NCBI RefSeq assembly: GCF_000429405.1
Contig: NZ_AUBU01000002.1
Span: 372,001-436,000 of the forward strand
Reading direction: 5' to 3'
DNA from: Algoriphagus marincola DSM 16067
Lineage (GTDB): Bacteria > Bacteroidota > Bacteroidia > Cytophagales > Cyclobacteriaceae
DNA length: 64,000 nt
Made by a program: the position numbers and the translations under genes. The first letter of the stretch is position 1. Each line of letters begins with the position of its first letter. The notes beneath the pieces are model-generated. The model was not told the origin of the DNA. It saw only the letters and a list, made by a program, of their open reading frames with translations, and ran no database searches. This document shows positions 45,304 through 52,380 of this stretch, in pieces.

Positions 45304-45987
45304 ATGAACTTGCAAAGCATCGTTCTTGGATTACATATCCTATTTGGGTTTTCTGCCTTGACTTCGGGGCTGCTCGCTATTCTTGCTTCCAAAGGAGGAA
45401 AGCTACACCGCGTATCAGGGAAGATTTATTTTATCGCTATGACAGGTGTATTTGTCTCTGGGGTTTGGGTAGCTGTCGAGCGTGATAATCGCTTCCTTTT
45501 TTTGATCGCTTTCCTAAGTTACTATTCGGTCTTTGCGGGTGTGAGAGCACTCAAGCTAAAGCAACTTCACCGAGGTCAAAAACCTAAAAAGATAGATTGG
45601 ATAGCAGGAAGCATCAATGCCTTGGCAAACTTTCTTTTTCTGGGCTTGGGTATTTTCTATGTATTCAAAAACGGCTTCTTCACGGGCGGAGCACTCTTGT
45701 CCATTGGTTTTGGGCTTGGAGGCTTAGCTATTAGCTATACTAATTTGTCATCCTTCATTTTCAAACCTCAAAAACCCTGGCATTGGTACCTATCCCATAT
45801 CGGAAATATGATGGGGGGATATATTGCTACCTTGACCGCTTTCATTTCCACTACTGTGAGTAGGTATGGCTACATGGATCCCTTTCTTGCCTTTGCTCTG
45901 CCGAGCCTCATTGGTATTCCTTTACTCATTTATTGGCAACAAAAAATCAATCATTCTTTCGGAAAAAAAACAAAACAAGTACAATGA
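45304..45987 (+). CDS. Multi-spanning membrane protein, DUF2306-like
   Basis: The 227-residue protein starts MNLQSIVLGLHILFGFSAL and has seven or so hydrophobic helices with His in HILFG and KLHRVSGKIYF. The layout resembles DUF2306-type membrane proteins. I choose the ATG at 45304 because the longer frame back to 45082 would overlap the LytTR coding sequence in another frame and reads as non-protein. The gene ends in ATGA shared with the next start, so the two are translationally coupled. Function is unknown. Confidence 0.75.
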   Translation: MNLQSIVLGLHILFGFSALTSGLLAILASKGGKLHRVSGKIYFIAMTGVFVSGVWVAVERDNRFLFLIAFLSYYSVFAGVRALKLKQLHRGQKPKKIDWIAGSINALANFLFLGLGIFYVFKNGFFTGGALLSIGFGLGGLAISYTNLSSFIFKPQKPWHWYLSHIGNMMGGYIATLTAFISTTVSRYGYMDPFLAFALPSLIGIPLLIYWQQKINHSFGKKTKQVQ

Positions 45988-47024
45988 AAAATCTAGTGTG
46001 GTGCTTTTTAATATTGATCCTGTGCAGCTGTGATTACCTGACGCAAGTTCGTCTACTCAAAAACGGGGAGGTAGGAGCAAGCAATTACCTGGAGGAAATC
46101 CCATTTGAACTGAGAAAAGGACTTATTGTCGTGCAAGCTAAACTCAACGGAAGTGAGGCCGAGCGTGAGTTTATCTTTGATACGGGAGCCTTTGACTGCA
46201 AAGTAGAGAAAGACTTAGCCGAAAGCTTGGCAATGCCCACACTTGCCACCCGAGACAATTCAACGGCTGCGGGGGTTTCCCGGGAATTGGAAATCACCCG
46301 AGTAGAGGAATGGATGCTAGGTCAGATTCCTTTCAGAAATCTCTCAGCGGGAAAGCTTGACTATGATGAATCTTCTAGCAGTCCTTGTCTTGCTCCCCAT
46401 GGCTTGGTAGGGTCAAATTTGATTCGCTTGGCCCATTGGAAGGTTGATTTTCAGAATCAAATGCTTTCTTTCTCTGATTCGGCATTCCAGCCCGACAGAA
46501 TGGAGGCTCAGTATCGCATTCCCTTTGACCATGAAAAGCTCACTGGAATTCCAGAAGTTAGTATGGTAGTCGGAGAGCAGACTGTTAGCGGTTTGATTTT
46601 CGATTTGGGCTACAATGGGGGGATCGTCCTGCCTCTCTCCCTAGCCGATCAGATTCCAGGGGAAGTGGAAAAAGTAATTTTGGACCAATCGACCACCGGG
46701 ATTTTTGGATCGAGCCAAGATTCCATCCTTGTCAAAAAGGTGAGAATCAATTTCGGAGGTTTCGAGCAAAGCATCCCTGTGGAGTTTTCGAGTTTGGGTA
46801 AGGGGTTGATTGGAACAGACTTTTTGAAGCATTTTGAGATCCTAATGGATTACCAAAAGAAGGAAGTTACCCTCTTGCGACGAGAGCAAGTCCATATACC
46901 CGAAGGGTTAGATTTCATACCAGGAATCGGTTCGGATGGACTGTGGGTAGTCGACCGAACCACTCCCAAACTGCCTTTGAAGCTTGGGCAAAAAATTAGA
47001 AGTATAAATGGGAAGAAAGCATGA
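45984..47024 (+). CDS. Secreted retropepsin-like aspartyl protease, interrupted by in-frame TGA before its C-terminal end
   Basis: The 346-residue product has a lipoprotein signal (VWCFLILILCSC, lipobox Cys16). A first retropepsin-like domain carries catalytic Asp in FIFDTGAFDCKVE. In a second domain the corresponding motif is FDLGYNGGIVL, and a PDZ-like tail begins at LKLGQKIRSINGKKA. The product stops at TGA 47022-47024, but the same frame continues with EVFPSHCDYVLGIRDF to a stop at 47133-47135. The extra 36 residues complete the PDZ-like domain. The start ATG at 45984 overlaps the upstream stop by 4 nt. The TGA may be a real nonsense mutation, a sequence error or read-through. Confidence 0.85.
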   Translation: MKNLVWCFLILILCSCDYLTQVRLLKNGEVGASNYLEEIPFELRKGLIVVQAKLNGSEAEREFIFDTGAFDCKVEKDLAESLAMPTLATRDNSTAAGVSRELEITRVEEWMLGQIPFRNLSAGKLDYDESSSSPCLAPHGLVGSNLIRLAHWKVDFQNQMLSFSDSAFQPDRMEAQYRIPFDHEKLTGIPEVSMVVGEQTVSGLIFDLGYNGGIVLPLSLADQIPGEVEKVILDQSTTGIFGSSQDSILVKKVRINFGGFEQSIPVEFSSLGKGLIGTDFLKHFEILMDYQKKEVTLLRREQVHIPEGLDFIPGIGSDGLWVVDRTTPKLPLKLGQKIRSINGKKA

Positions 47025-47135
47025 GAGGTGTTTCCAAGTCATTGTGATTATGTATTGGGGATTCGCGATTTTTTAGCTCAGGGAGTTTTCGAATTGGAAC
47101 TAGAGGATGGGTCAATAATTCGGATTGAGTCCTGA
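47025..47135 (+). pseudogene. Orphaned in-frame C-terminal segment of the aspartyl protease after TGA
   Basis: This frame directly continues the protease frame after the stop and encodes the end of a PDZ-like domain (GVFELELEDGSIIRIES). It has no start of its own and is not translated unless the TGA is bypassed. Confidence 0.6.
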
Positions 47136-47168
47136 GAAATATTCGCCATATCCTTGATTTTAGAGACT

Positions 47169-48032
47169 TTATTCTAGGGTTTTATCTCCTTCCTCCCGAA
47201 AGAATGCATCCAAGCGATGCACGCCATGGCGGGGAGCTACATTGTCCTGAGCCATCATACTCAGAAAGAACTCAATTGGTCCATAGGTCTTTGAACTTGT
47301 AAAGGTCCGCATCATGCCAAGTGCTGCTTTTCGGAGAAAATCGGGTAAATGAACGACCTTCCCTTCCTTTCCCATGGCTTCAAGAGCCAAATGGCCTATT
47401 TCATTTTGAGTAAAAATGTCAGGACCTCCGGCTTCTACCTCCTCTTGAGGAGAAGTAATGCTATCTATGACCACTCGTGCCAAGTCTAATCCATGGATGG
47501 GGTTCAGCTTGTACTCTCCATCTCCAAAAAGATAAATCCTACCTGACTTGGCCATGGCCAAGAAGTCTTTCATATCAGAGAAGAAGCCATTAGGTCTTAT
47601 GATACTATACTCCAAGCCAGAGTCTTTCAGAGCATCTACAAAGCGCTCCTTGGCGGCGGTAATTTTTAGATGCCGCATTTGCTCACCGTTTAGGACTGAT
47701 ACGTAGATAAATTTCCTGGCCCGATGACGCATGGCAAACTCTAAAAGGTTCAGATTGGCGCCATAATCCACGTCCATGTAGCTCAAACCGTCTTTTTGGC
47801 GAGTAATCCCCACGGTGGAAATTACGGTGTCTATCGGTTCTTCTATTTTTGGAAAGGTAGCCAACTTTGTGACATCTAGGACCTGGAATTCCTTTTCAGT
47901 TAAGCCTATTTTTTTGAGCTTTTCTTCGCTTCGTCCGAAAGCCAAAAAGTCATGGCCATGGTCTTTGAGCTCTTGGGCAATAAAGCTTCCCAAATAACCG
48001 GTGGCTCCAGCCAGTATTATTTTTCCTTGCAT
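47169..48032 (-). CDS. NAD(P)-binding SDR-type protein (NmrA/complex I NDUFA9-like)
   Basis: The 287-residue protein starts IILAGATGYLGSFIAQEL, a Gly-rich Rossmann motif of atypical SDR proteins. DTVISTVGITRQ and KFIYVSVLNGEQMRH follow the usual fold, and SIIRPNGFFSDMKDFL is the typical substrate loop. The usual SDR YxxxK catalytic pair is not clearly present. It may be an oxidoreductase or a nucleotide-sensing regulator. It lies 16 nt downstream of the serine hydrolase gene on the same strand and so probably shares its transcript. Confidence 0.85.
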   Translation of the reverse strand: MQGKIILAGATGYLGSFIAQELKDHGHDFLAFGRSEEKLKKIGLTEKEFQVLDVTKLATFPKIEEPIDTVISTVGITRQKDGLSYMDVDYGANLNLLEFAMRHRARKFIYVSVLNGEQMRHLKITAAKERFVDALKDSGLEYSIIRPNGFFSDMKDFLAMAKSGRIYLFGDGEYKLNPIHGLDLARVVIDSITSPQEEVEAGGPDIFTQNEIGHLALEAMGKEGKVVHLPDFLRKAALGMMRTFTSSKTYGPIEFFLSMMAQDNVAPRHGVHRLDAFFREEGDKTLE

Positions 48033-48048
48033 AATAGTGTGGTTTAGA

Positions 48049-49218
48049 TTAGGGTGTTTGAGAATCAGTTTTTGTTTTTTTTAGCTCCATTAATACCTTG
48101 ATCAAAAACTCGACAGATCCTTTTTGGAATTCAGATTGATTGAAAGTGCCGCTGAGATAGGTGTCAAGTTCAGGGCAATAGTACATGAAGGCTCCAGTGA
48201 AGCCATGATGCCCGATAAGGGTCAAATTGGGTAAAAGCGGGAATAACTCTCTGATTCTCCATTGCATTAAGCCGTAGCCGTAATAGGTGCCTTTGCTGGC
48301 TGGAGTCCAGTTTTGCATGCCTTCCAAACTCTTTGTATCGACCAATTCACCCTCAAAAAGAGCTTTCATAAAGATGGAGATGTCTTCTGTTGTGCTTCGG
48401 AGACCACCTCCTGCCCAATCGCTGGAGAGGCTTTTCATGCTTGAGACTTCCGCTTTTCCGAAGTAAACCTCCGTCATATGAGTAGCCGACTCTTCCAAAG
48501 GCTGCGACCGTAAATGCATAGAAGTGTGTATCATTCCAAGAGGCCAAAAGATCCGTTCCTGAAATACCTCATGAAGGGGCTTTCGCTCCAATGCTTCGAT
48601 GATTAGTCCGAGCAGGAGATATTCTGTGTCCGTGTAGTGGTAATCTGTTCCTGGGGCGAAACGCGCTTGAAACCCAGCTTTGTAGAAGTCCAACATTTCT
48701 TGGGGAGTCCAAAACTTATCCGGTTTTTCGAAAGCGACTTCTAACATGTTGTTTCCTGTTTTAGGCTGATCTTCGAAGTAATCCGAAAGTCCGGACCGGT
48801 GCTGCAAAAGATGCCCGATAGTAATCTCCTGAGTCCAATCTTTTCCTTCCCAGACGTGCAAGCCATTAGTGATTGAGTCCGGCAAGAATTGAAACATGGG
48901 TAAATCATAGTCCAGTTTTCCTTCTTCTACCAGCTGGGCAATGATCACTGCTGTAAAGGTTTTACCCAAGCTGGCAGTATGAAAAGGACTGTTAGTTTCT
49001 ACTTTTTTTCCGTTCTTGAATTGCCCATAAGCCCAGCTTTTTTGAAAATCCAAGGCTTTGGAATCTACTCTGAAGAGTGCATTTTGAATCATCTGTTTTC
49101 CAGCTGTTTTTTGGAAAAGGCTATCTAGTTTTTTCTCCGTTTTGAGTATGTCTTGTGCAAAGAGGAATTGGAAGAAGGACATGGCTATAAGGAAGATATA
49201 AAGAGTTCGGGTTTTCAT
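48049..49218 (-). CDS. Beta-lactamase-family (class C-like) serine hydrolase, secreted
   Basis: The 389-residue protein has a signal peptide (MKTRTLYIFLIAMSFFQFLFAQ) and the nucleophile Ser83 with Lys86 in FHTASLGKTFTA (SxxK). A Tyr-based motif DYHYTDTEYLLLGL and HHGFTGAF near the C-terminus replace the usual KTG. This is the class C beta-lactamase/DD-peptidase/esterase superfamily. Function could be peptidase or esterase; antibiotic hydrolysis is not implied. A second in-frame Met 9 nt upstream (49227) would also keep the signal peptide. It is the first gene before the SDR gene. Confidence 0.88.
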   Translation of the reverse strand: MKTRTLYIFLIAMSFFQFLFAQDILKTEKKLDSLFQKTAGKQMIQNALFRVDSKALDFQKSWAYGQFKNGKKVETNSPFHTASLGKTFTAVIIAQLVEEGKLDYDLPMFQFLPDSITNGLHVWEGKDWTQEITIGHLLQHRSGLSDYFEDQPKTGNNMLEVAFEKPDKFWTPQEMLDFYKAGFQARFAPGTDYHYTDTEYLLLGLIIEALERKPLHEVFQERIFWPLGMIHTSMHLRSQPLEESATHMTEVYFGKAEVSSMKSLSSDWAGGGLRSTTEDISIFMKALFEGELVDTKSLEGMQNWTPASKGTYYGYGLMQWRIRELFPLLPNLTLIGHHGFTGAFMYYCPELDTYLSGTFNQSEFQKGSVEFLIKVLMELKKTKTDSQTP

Positions 49219-49301
49219 GGTGAACAAAGTTGGAGAAACTCAGAAGGGAAAGCGGCTGAAGAACTCAGAACTTTCCCCTTTTGATTTGGGTGGTTCGGCT
49301 T

Positions 49302-49862
49302 TTAAAATAGCGTAATACCCACTCCTACGGAGAAATTGGTCGCGTCTAGATTTTCACCCTCACTTCGAGTTACACGGCCCATGTAGAGACGGCTTTGGAT
49401 GTCTAAGGCCCACTTTTTACGCTGCAGTACTTCATAACCTGTGGAGATCAAAACACCCTTCCCCCACTCACTTTTTTTGGAGTCAGCTTCAGATTCGTAA
49501 AGTGCTCGCATATCCAAGGACGCACCGTAGCCACCACTGATCCACCACTTGTCAGTAGCCCAATATTGAATGGATGGGATAATGCCTTCAAAGCTCCTGT
49601 CGACTCCTTCGGATTCATAGATTTGTCCGACGGTATTGACATAGATGGCTGTTCGTGGAGATACAAACCAACCCATTTTCAAGTTGGGAAGGGAGATGCC
49701 GCCTTGTGTTGGATCCTCACTCATGCCTTCAGTGAAATGCAGTACGCTTCCATTTAAAGAGACGCCGGCAGTGAAGCCTTTGCGTAGTGGATTTTCGGTT
49801 TGAGCCTGAATATTCAGAGTTGTAATTAGGCTGACGAAGAAGATAAAGATTAGCTTTTTCAT
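49302..49862 (-). CDS. Small outer-membrane beta-barrel protein under the shared palindrome (unit A)
   Basis: The 186-residue protein has a signal peptide (about 1-21, ending IQAQ) followed by strands typical of small barrels (FTAGVSLNGSVLHF, GWFVSPRTAIYVN, WWISGGYGASLDMRAL) and ends VGVGITLF. No function is known. Its upstream region carries the 24-bp palindrome (49939-49962). Its leader is almost identical to that of the barrel gene at 54478, including 34 identical bases covering the promoter element and 5' UTR. The proteins themselves are not obviously alike, so the promoter rather than the gene was copied or conserved. Confidence 0.8.
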   Translation of the reverse strand: MKKLIFIFFVSLITTLNIQAQTENPLRKGFTAGVSLNGSVLHFTEGMSEDPTQGGISLPNLKMGWFVSPRTAIYVNTVGQIYESEGVDRSFEGIIPSIQYWATDKWWISGGYGASLDMRALYESEADSKKSEWGKGVLISTGYEVLQRKKWALDIQSRLYMGRVTRSEGENLDATNFSVGVGITLF

Positions 49863-49938
49863 TTTTTGTGTTGTTTAAGATTTACTTGTGTTTGTTTCAA
49901 ATTGATAGGACAAATTTGGGCTGTAGGGCAAGGCCAGT

Positions 49939-49962
49939 CGTCTTGAATTATGATTTGGGACG
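49939..49962 (-). promoter_or_regulatory. Shared operator, copy A
   Basis: On the plus strand it reads CGTCT-N14-GGACG, then TTTTG. It lies 23 nt from the NTTTG element at 49911-49915 and 77 nt from the start codon at 49862. It matches copies B, C and D in arm sequence, spacing and orientation. Confidence 0.75.
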
Positions 49963-49994
49963 TTTTGATGAAATCCCGCACTTTTGCCCCTGGA

Positions 49995-50210
49995 TTATTC
50001 TTCTTTTAAGGATTTGAGCATGAAGTTGACCAGACTGATTCCTCCGCCTATGGCCATTCCTGTACTGATCCAGAAGGTGATTTGATTGTCAAAGTCTACT
50101 TTCAATAATGCAAGTGCGATGATTCCGATGGCTGTGCCTATGGCTACTCCGATTAGTGTCCCGATGGCGACACCAATTCCTGTCCCTAGGGTAATTGCTT
50201 TATTTTTCAT
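49995..50210 (-). CDS. Small membrane protein, 71 aa (unit B)
   Basis: The protein starts MKNKAITLGTGIGVAIGTLIG and consists of two hydrophobic helices rich in Gly, Ala and Ile. The first carries a GxxxG-like pattern (about 7-37). The second (about 46-64) is followed by a Lys-rich end. The ATG at 50210 is chosen because the longer frame back to 50402 runs through the operator and promoter. No family is recognised. It may be a membrane stress peptide or a regulator of the neighbouring exporter, which is speculation. The palindrome copy B lies 65 nt upstream of the start. Confidence 0.65.
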   Translation of the reverse strand: MKNKAITLGTGIGVAIGTLIGVAIGTAIGIIALALLKVDFDNQITFWISTGMAIGGGISLVNFMLKSLKEE

Positions 50211-50274
50211 TTTTTTACGAGTTAGGTTTTTGATAAATGACTGGGACAAAGTTGGGCTGCAGATAGCCGCCAGT

Positions 50275-50298
50275 CGTCTTGAATTATGATTCGGGACT
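50275..50298 (-). promoter_or_regulatory. Shared operator, copy B
   Basis: On the plus strand it reads CGTCT-N14-GGACT, then TTTTG. It is 23 nt from the CTTTG element at 50247-50251 and serves the 71-aa membrane protein gene starting at 50210. Confidence 0.75.
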
Positions 50299-50360
50299 TT
50301 TTGGTGAAATCCTAGACTTTGGAGTAGCTGGAGGTGAAAAAAATCAGGCTTTGGATAAGC

Positions 50361-50404
50361 TTTAAAAAAGAAATGCCAAAAGGAAACCTCTCCTTTTGGC
50401 ATTT
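50361..50404 (-). terminator. Terminator of the acetyltransferase gene
   Basis: A 14-bp perfect stem (50371-50384 with 50391-50404) with a 6-nt loop is followed on the minus strand by TTTTTT. It lies 30 nt past the acetyltransferase stop and isolates this unit from the next one. Confidence 0.9.
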
Positions 50405-50433
50405 GAGTTAATAGGAATAAGGTTAGCTCTGGA

Positions 50434-51054
50434 TTAGATAAGATTTTCTATTTGATCCCCTGTAAGATGCTGCACGTTTTCGGTGATTCGCTCGATGGGC
50501 CAATCCCACCATTTCAAAGCCAGTAGTTGCTCGATTTTTTCCTTTGAAAATCGCTTTTTGATTTCTTGGGCCGGGTTGCCTCCCACGATGGTGTAGGGCT
50601 CTACATTTCTTGTGACCACTGCCTTGCTGGCAATAATGGCTCCATCTCCTATTTGAACTCCCGGCATGATGGTCGCTCCATATCCTATCCACACATCATT
50701 CCCGATGATCGTATCACCTTTGTTTGGGTAGCTTTTGCCTTCCATGGCTATTTCCCACCCTTTTCCAAAAATAGCAAAGGGATAGGAGGAAAGGGATTTG
50801 GAAAGATGATTGGCGCCGTTCATGATGAAGGTGACATCCGAGGCGATCATGCAAAACTTCCCGATGATCAATTGATCTCCGACAAAATCGAAAAGGTATT
50901 TGACATTTTTTTCAAAATTGTGAATGTCTTCAAAATCATCGTAGTAGGTGTAATCGCCTACCTGAATTTGAGGGTTTTTGATCACATTCTTGAGAAAGCA
51001 AAGTCTATCATAACCCGGTAAAGGAAAGGCTTGGTTTTTATCTGGTCCTGTCAT
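50434..51054 (-). CDS. Vat/CatB-type xenobiotic acyltransferase (unit C)
   Basis: The 206-residue protein belongs to the left-handed beta-helix hexapeptide acyltransferases. [20 protein letters not shown] at the start and [16 protein letters not shown] with the catalytic His83 match the streptogramin A/chloramphenicol acetyltransferase group. Hexapeptide turns [33 protein letters not shown] and the C-terminal [13 protein letters not shown] confirm it. It would acetylate a small hydroxyl substrate, possibly an antibiotic. Chromosomal members often have unknown natural substrates, so resistance is not proven. It has its own operator copy C, promoter and terminator and is preceded by the MFS exporter gene. 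Confidence 0.9.
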   Translation of the reverse strand: MTGPDKNQAFPLPGYDRLCFLKNVIKNPQIQVGDYTYYDDFEDIHNFEKNVKYLFDFVGDQLIIGKFCMIASDVTFIMNGANHLSKSLSSYPFAIFGKGWEIAMEGKSYPNKGDTIIGNDVWIGYGATIMPGVQIGDGAIIASKAVVTRNVEPYTIVGGNPAQEIKKRFSKEKIEQLLALKWWDWPIERITENVQHLTGDQIENLI

Positions 51055-51104
51055 AATCTGCGTTTTTTGTTTGAATCAAAGGTGGAAGAAAAAGCAAAGT
51101 CAAT

Positions 51105-51128
51105 CGTCCGGATATATGATTTCGGACT
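51105..51128 (-). promoter_or_regulatory. Shared operator, copy C
   Basis: On the plus strand it reads CGTCC-N14-GGACT, then TTTTG, with an extended perfect GTCCG/CGGAC arm pair. It is 23 nt from the CTTTG element at 51077-51081 and serves the acetyltransferase gene. Confidence 0.75.
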
Positions 51129-51151
51129 TTTTGCCATCAAGCTTTTTCGAT

Positions 51152-52375
51152 TCAAACTGATTCCAATCTAGAGTCTGCTTTGACCTGTCTATCGACCAAA
51201 AAGACCAACCCCGCCGAAAAAATCATCAAAACAGTTATCAGCCATCCGATCTGGGGATAATGAAGCAGGCTTCCATCCGCAGCTTGAAAAATAACCCAAC
51301 CTGCAAGGGCTGCAGCAAGGCCTCCTGCTAATTGCTGAACGGAGGAGTCAATTGCCAGAAATGCGCCTCGATCAGACTTTTTCGGGACTGCCGTAGCCAA
51401 GGCTGTTGAAGAGACCATTCGGGCGTTTACTCCAAAATATAGAAATGAATGCACCAAAATAATCCATTCGAAGCCCTGAATTGCTCCCGCCGTGTAAATC
51501 AACACCGCTACTACGGAAAGCAAGGTGCCGAACGCGAAGATGGACCATTTCCCAAATCGATCTGCTAGTTTTCCAAAAATAGGAGCCGCTAAAAGGCTAG
51601 TAATTCCAATAGCTCCATACACATAGGGAAGTTGGCTTTCTGCAAGCCCCAGATTATTGGTGAGAAAGGCGGCATTGAAGGTCATGAAGATCACATCTCC
51701 ACCCACAATCAAAATATTCGCGCTGTACACGGTCCAGTAGGAGGATTTTCTCAAATTGGAAAAAATGTGGCTCCAAGGAGGTGAGAGCTCGGTGGAATTT
51801 GACAATGGACGAATGAGAAAAGTTATCAGCAATAGCGCTAAAACTCCAAAACAGAAAATCATCGCATAAGCCATTTGCCAGGAAAAGGAGCTTGCGATAA
51901 ACAGGGATAAGGGAAGACCCATCACTAGACTTGCGGCAAAGGCCATTTGAATCCAGCCAATAACCCGACCTCTTTGCGTCAGCGAAAACAAATCGGCTAC
52001 CATGGCAAAACAGATTGAAGCCATTACGCCTCCAAAGGCCCCGGTGATGATTCGGGCAATTAAAAGTATGAAAAATGAGGGTGATAAGGCACATATCACA
52101 ATGCCGATCAAAAAGCCGGAATAGAATACCAGCAGAAATGATTTTCGCTCAAAACGATCCGCATAACCTGAGGCTAGCAGGGCAGAAATCCCAGCGCTCA
52201 AGGCATAGGCTGATGCAATCAGGCCAAACTCCTCTGTACTGAGTTGAAGCTCAGCAAGCAAGGTAGCACTCAAGGCCGGAAGGAGCATGTAATCCAGTAC
52301 CACGGTGAAAAGTAAACAGGAGAGACCCAGGATCACTAACTTTTGATAAGTGCTGAATCTTTCCGGTTTTTCCAT
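51152..52375 (-). CDS. Major facilitator superfamily exporter
   Basis: The 407-residue protein has twelve predicted membrane helices. The loop between helices 2 and 3 (ASGYADRFERKSFLLVFYSGF) is the MFS motif A variant. ITGAFGGVMASICFAMVADLF and the second-half copy PIFGKLADRFGKWSIFAFGTL fit the drug:H+ antiporter class. Start at 52375 (MEKPERF) is preferred over 52405, which would overlap the regulator gene by 25 nt. It begins 5 nt after the AraC-type regulator gene and is thus probably co-transcribed with it. Export of a toxic or signalling compound is likely; the substrate is unknown. Confidence 0.9.
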   Translation of the reverse strand: MEKPERFSTYQKLVILGLSCLLFTVVLDYMLLPALSATLLAELQLSTEEFGLIASAYALSAGISALLASGYADRFERKSFLLVFYSGFLIGIVICALSPSFFILLIARIITGAFGGVMASICFAMVADLFSLTQRGRVIGWIQMAFAASLVMGLPLSLFIASSFSWQMAYAMIFCFGVLALLLITFLIRPLSNSTELSPPWSHIFSNLRKSSYWTVYSANILIVGGDVIFMTFNAAFLTNNLGLAESQLPYVYGAIGITSLLAAPIFGKLADRFGKWSIFAFGTLLSVVAVLIYTAGAIQGFEWIILVHSFLYFGVNARMVSSTALATAVPKKSDRGAFLAIDSSVQQLAGGLAAALAGWVIFQAADGSLLHYPQIGWLITVLMIFSAGLVFLVDRQVKADSRLESV

Positions 52376-52380
52376 AAAAA

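Noticed and set aside
50211-50402. N-terminal extension of the 71-aa membrane protein
   Set aside because: It runs through the shared operator and promoter element conserved with three other genes.
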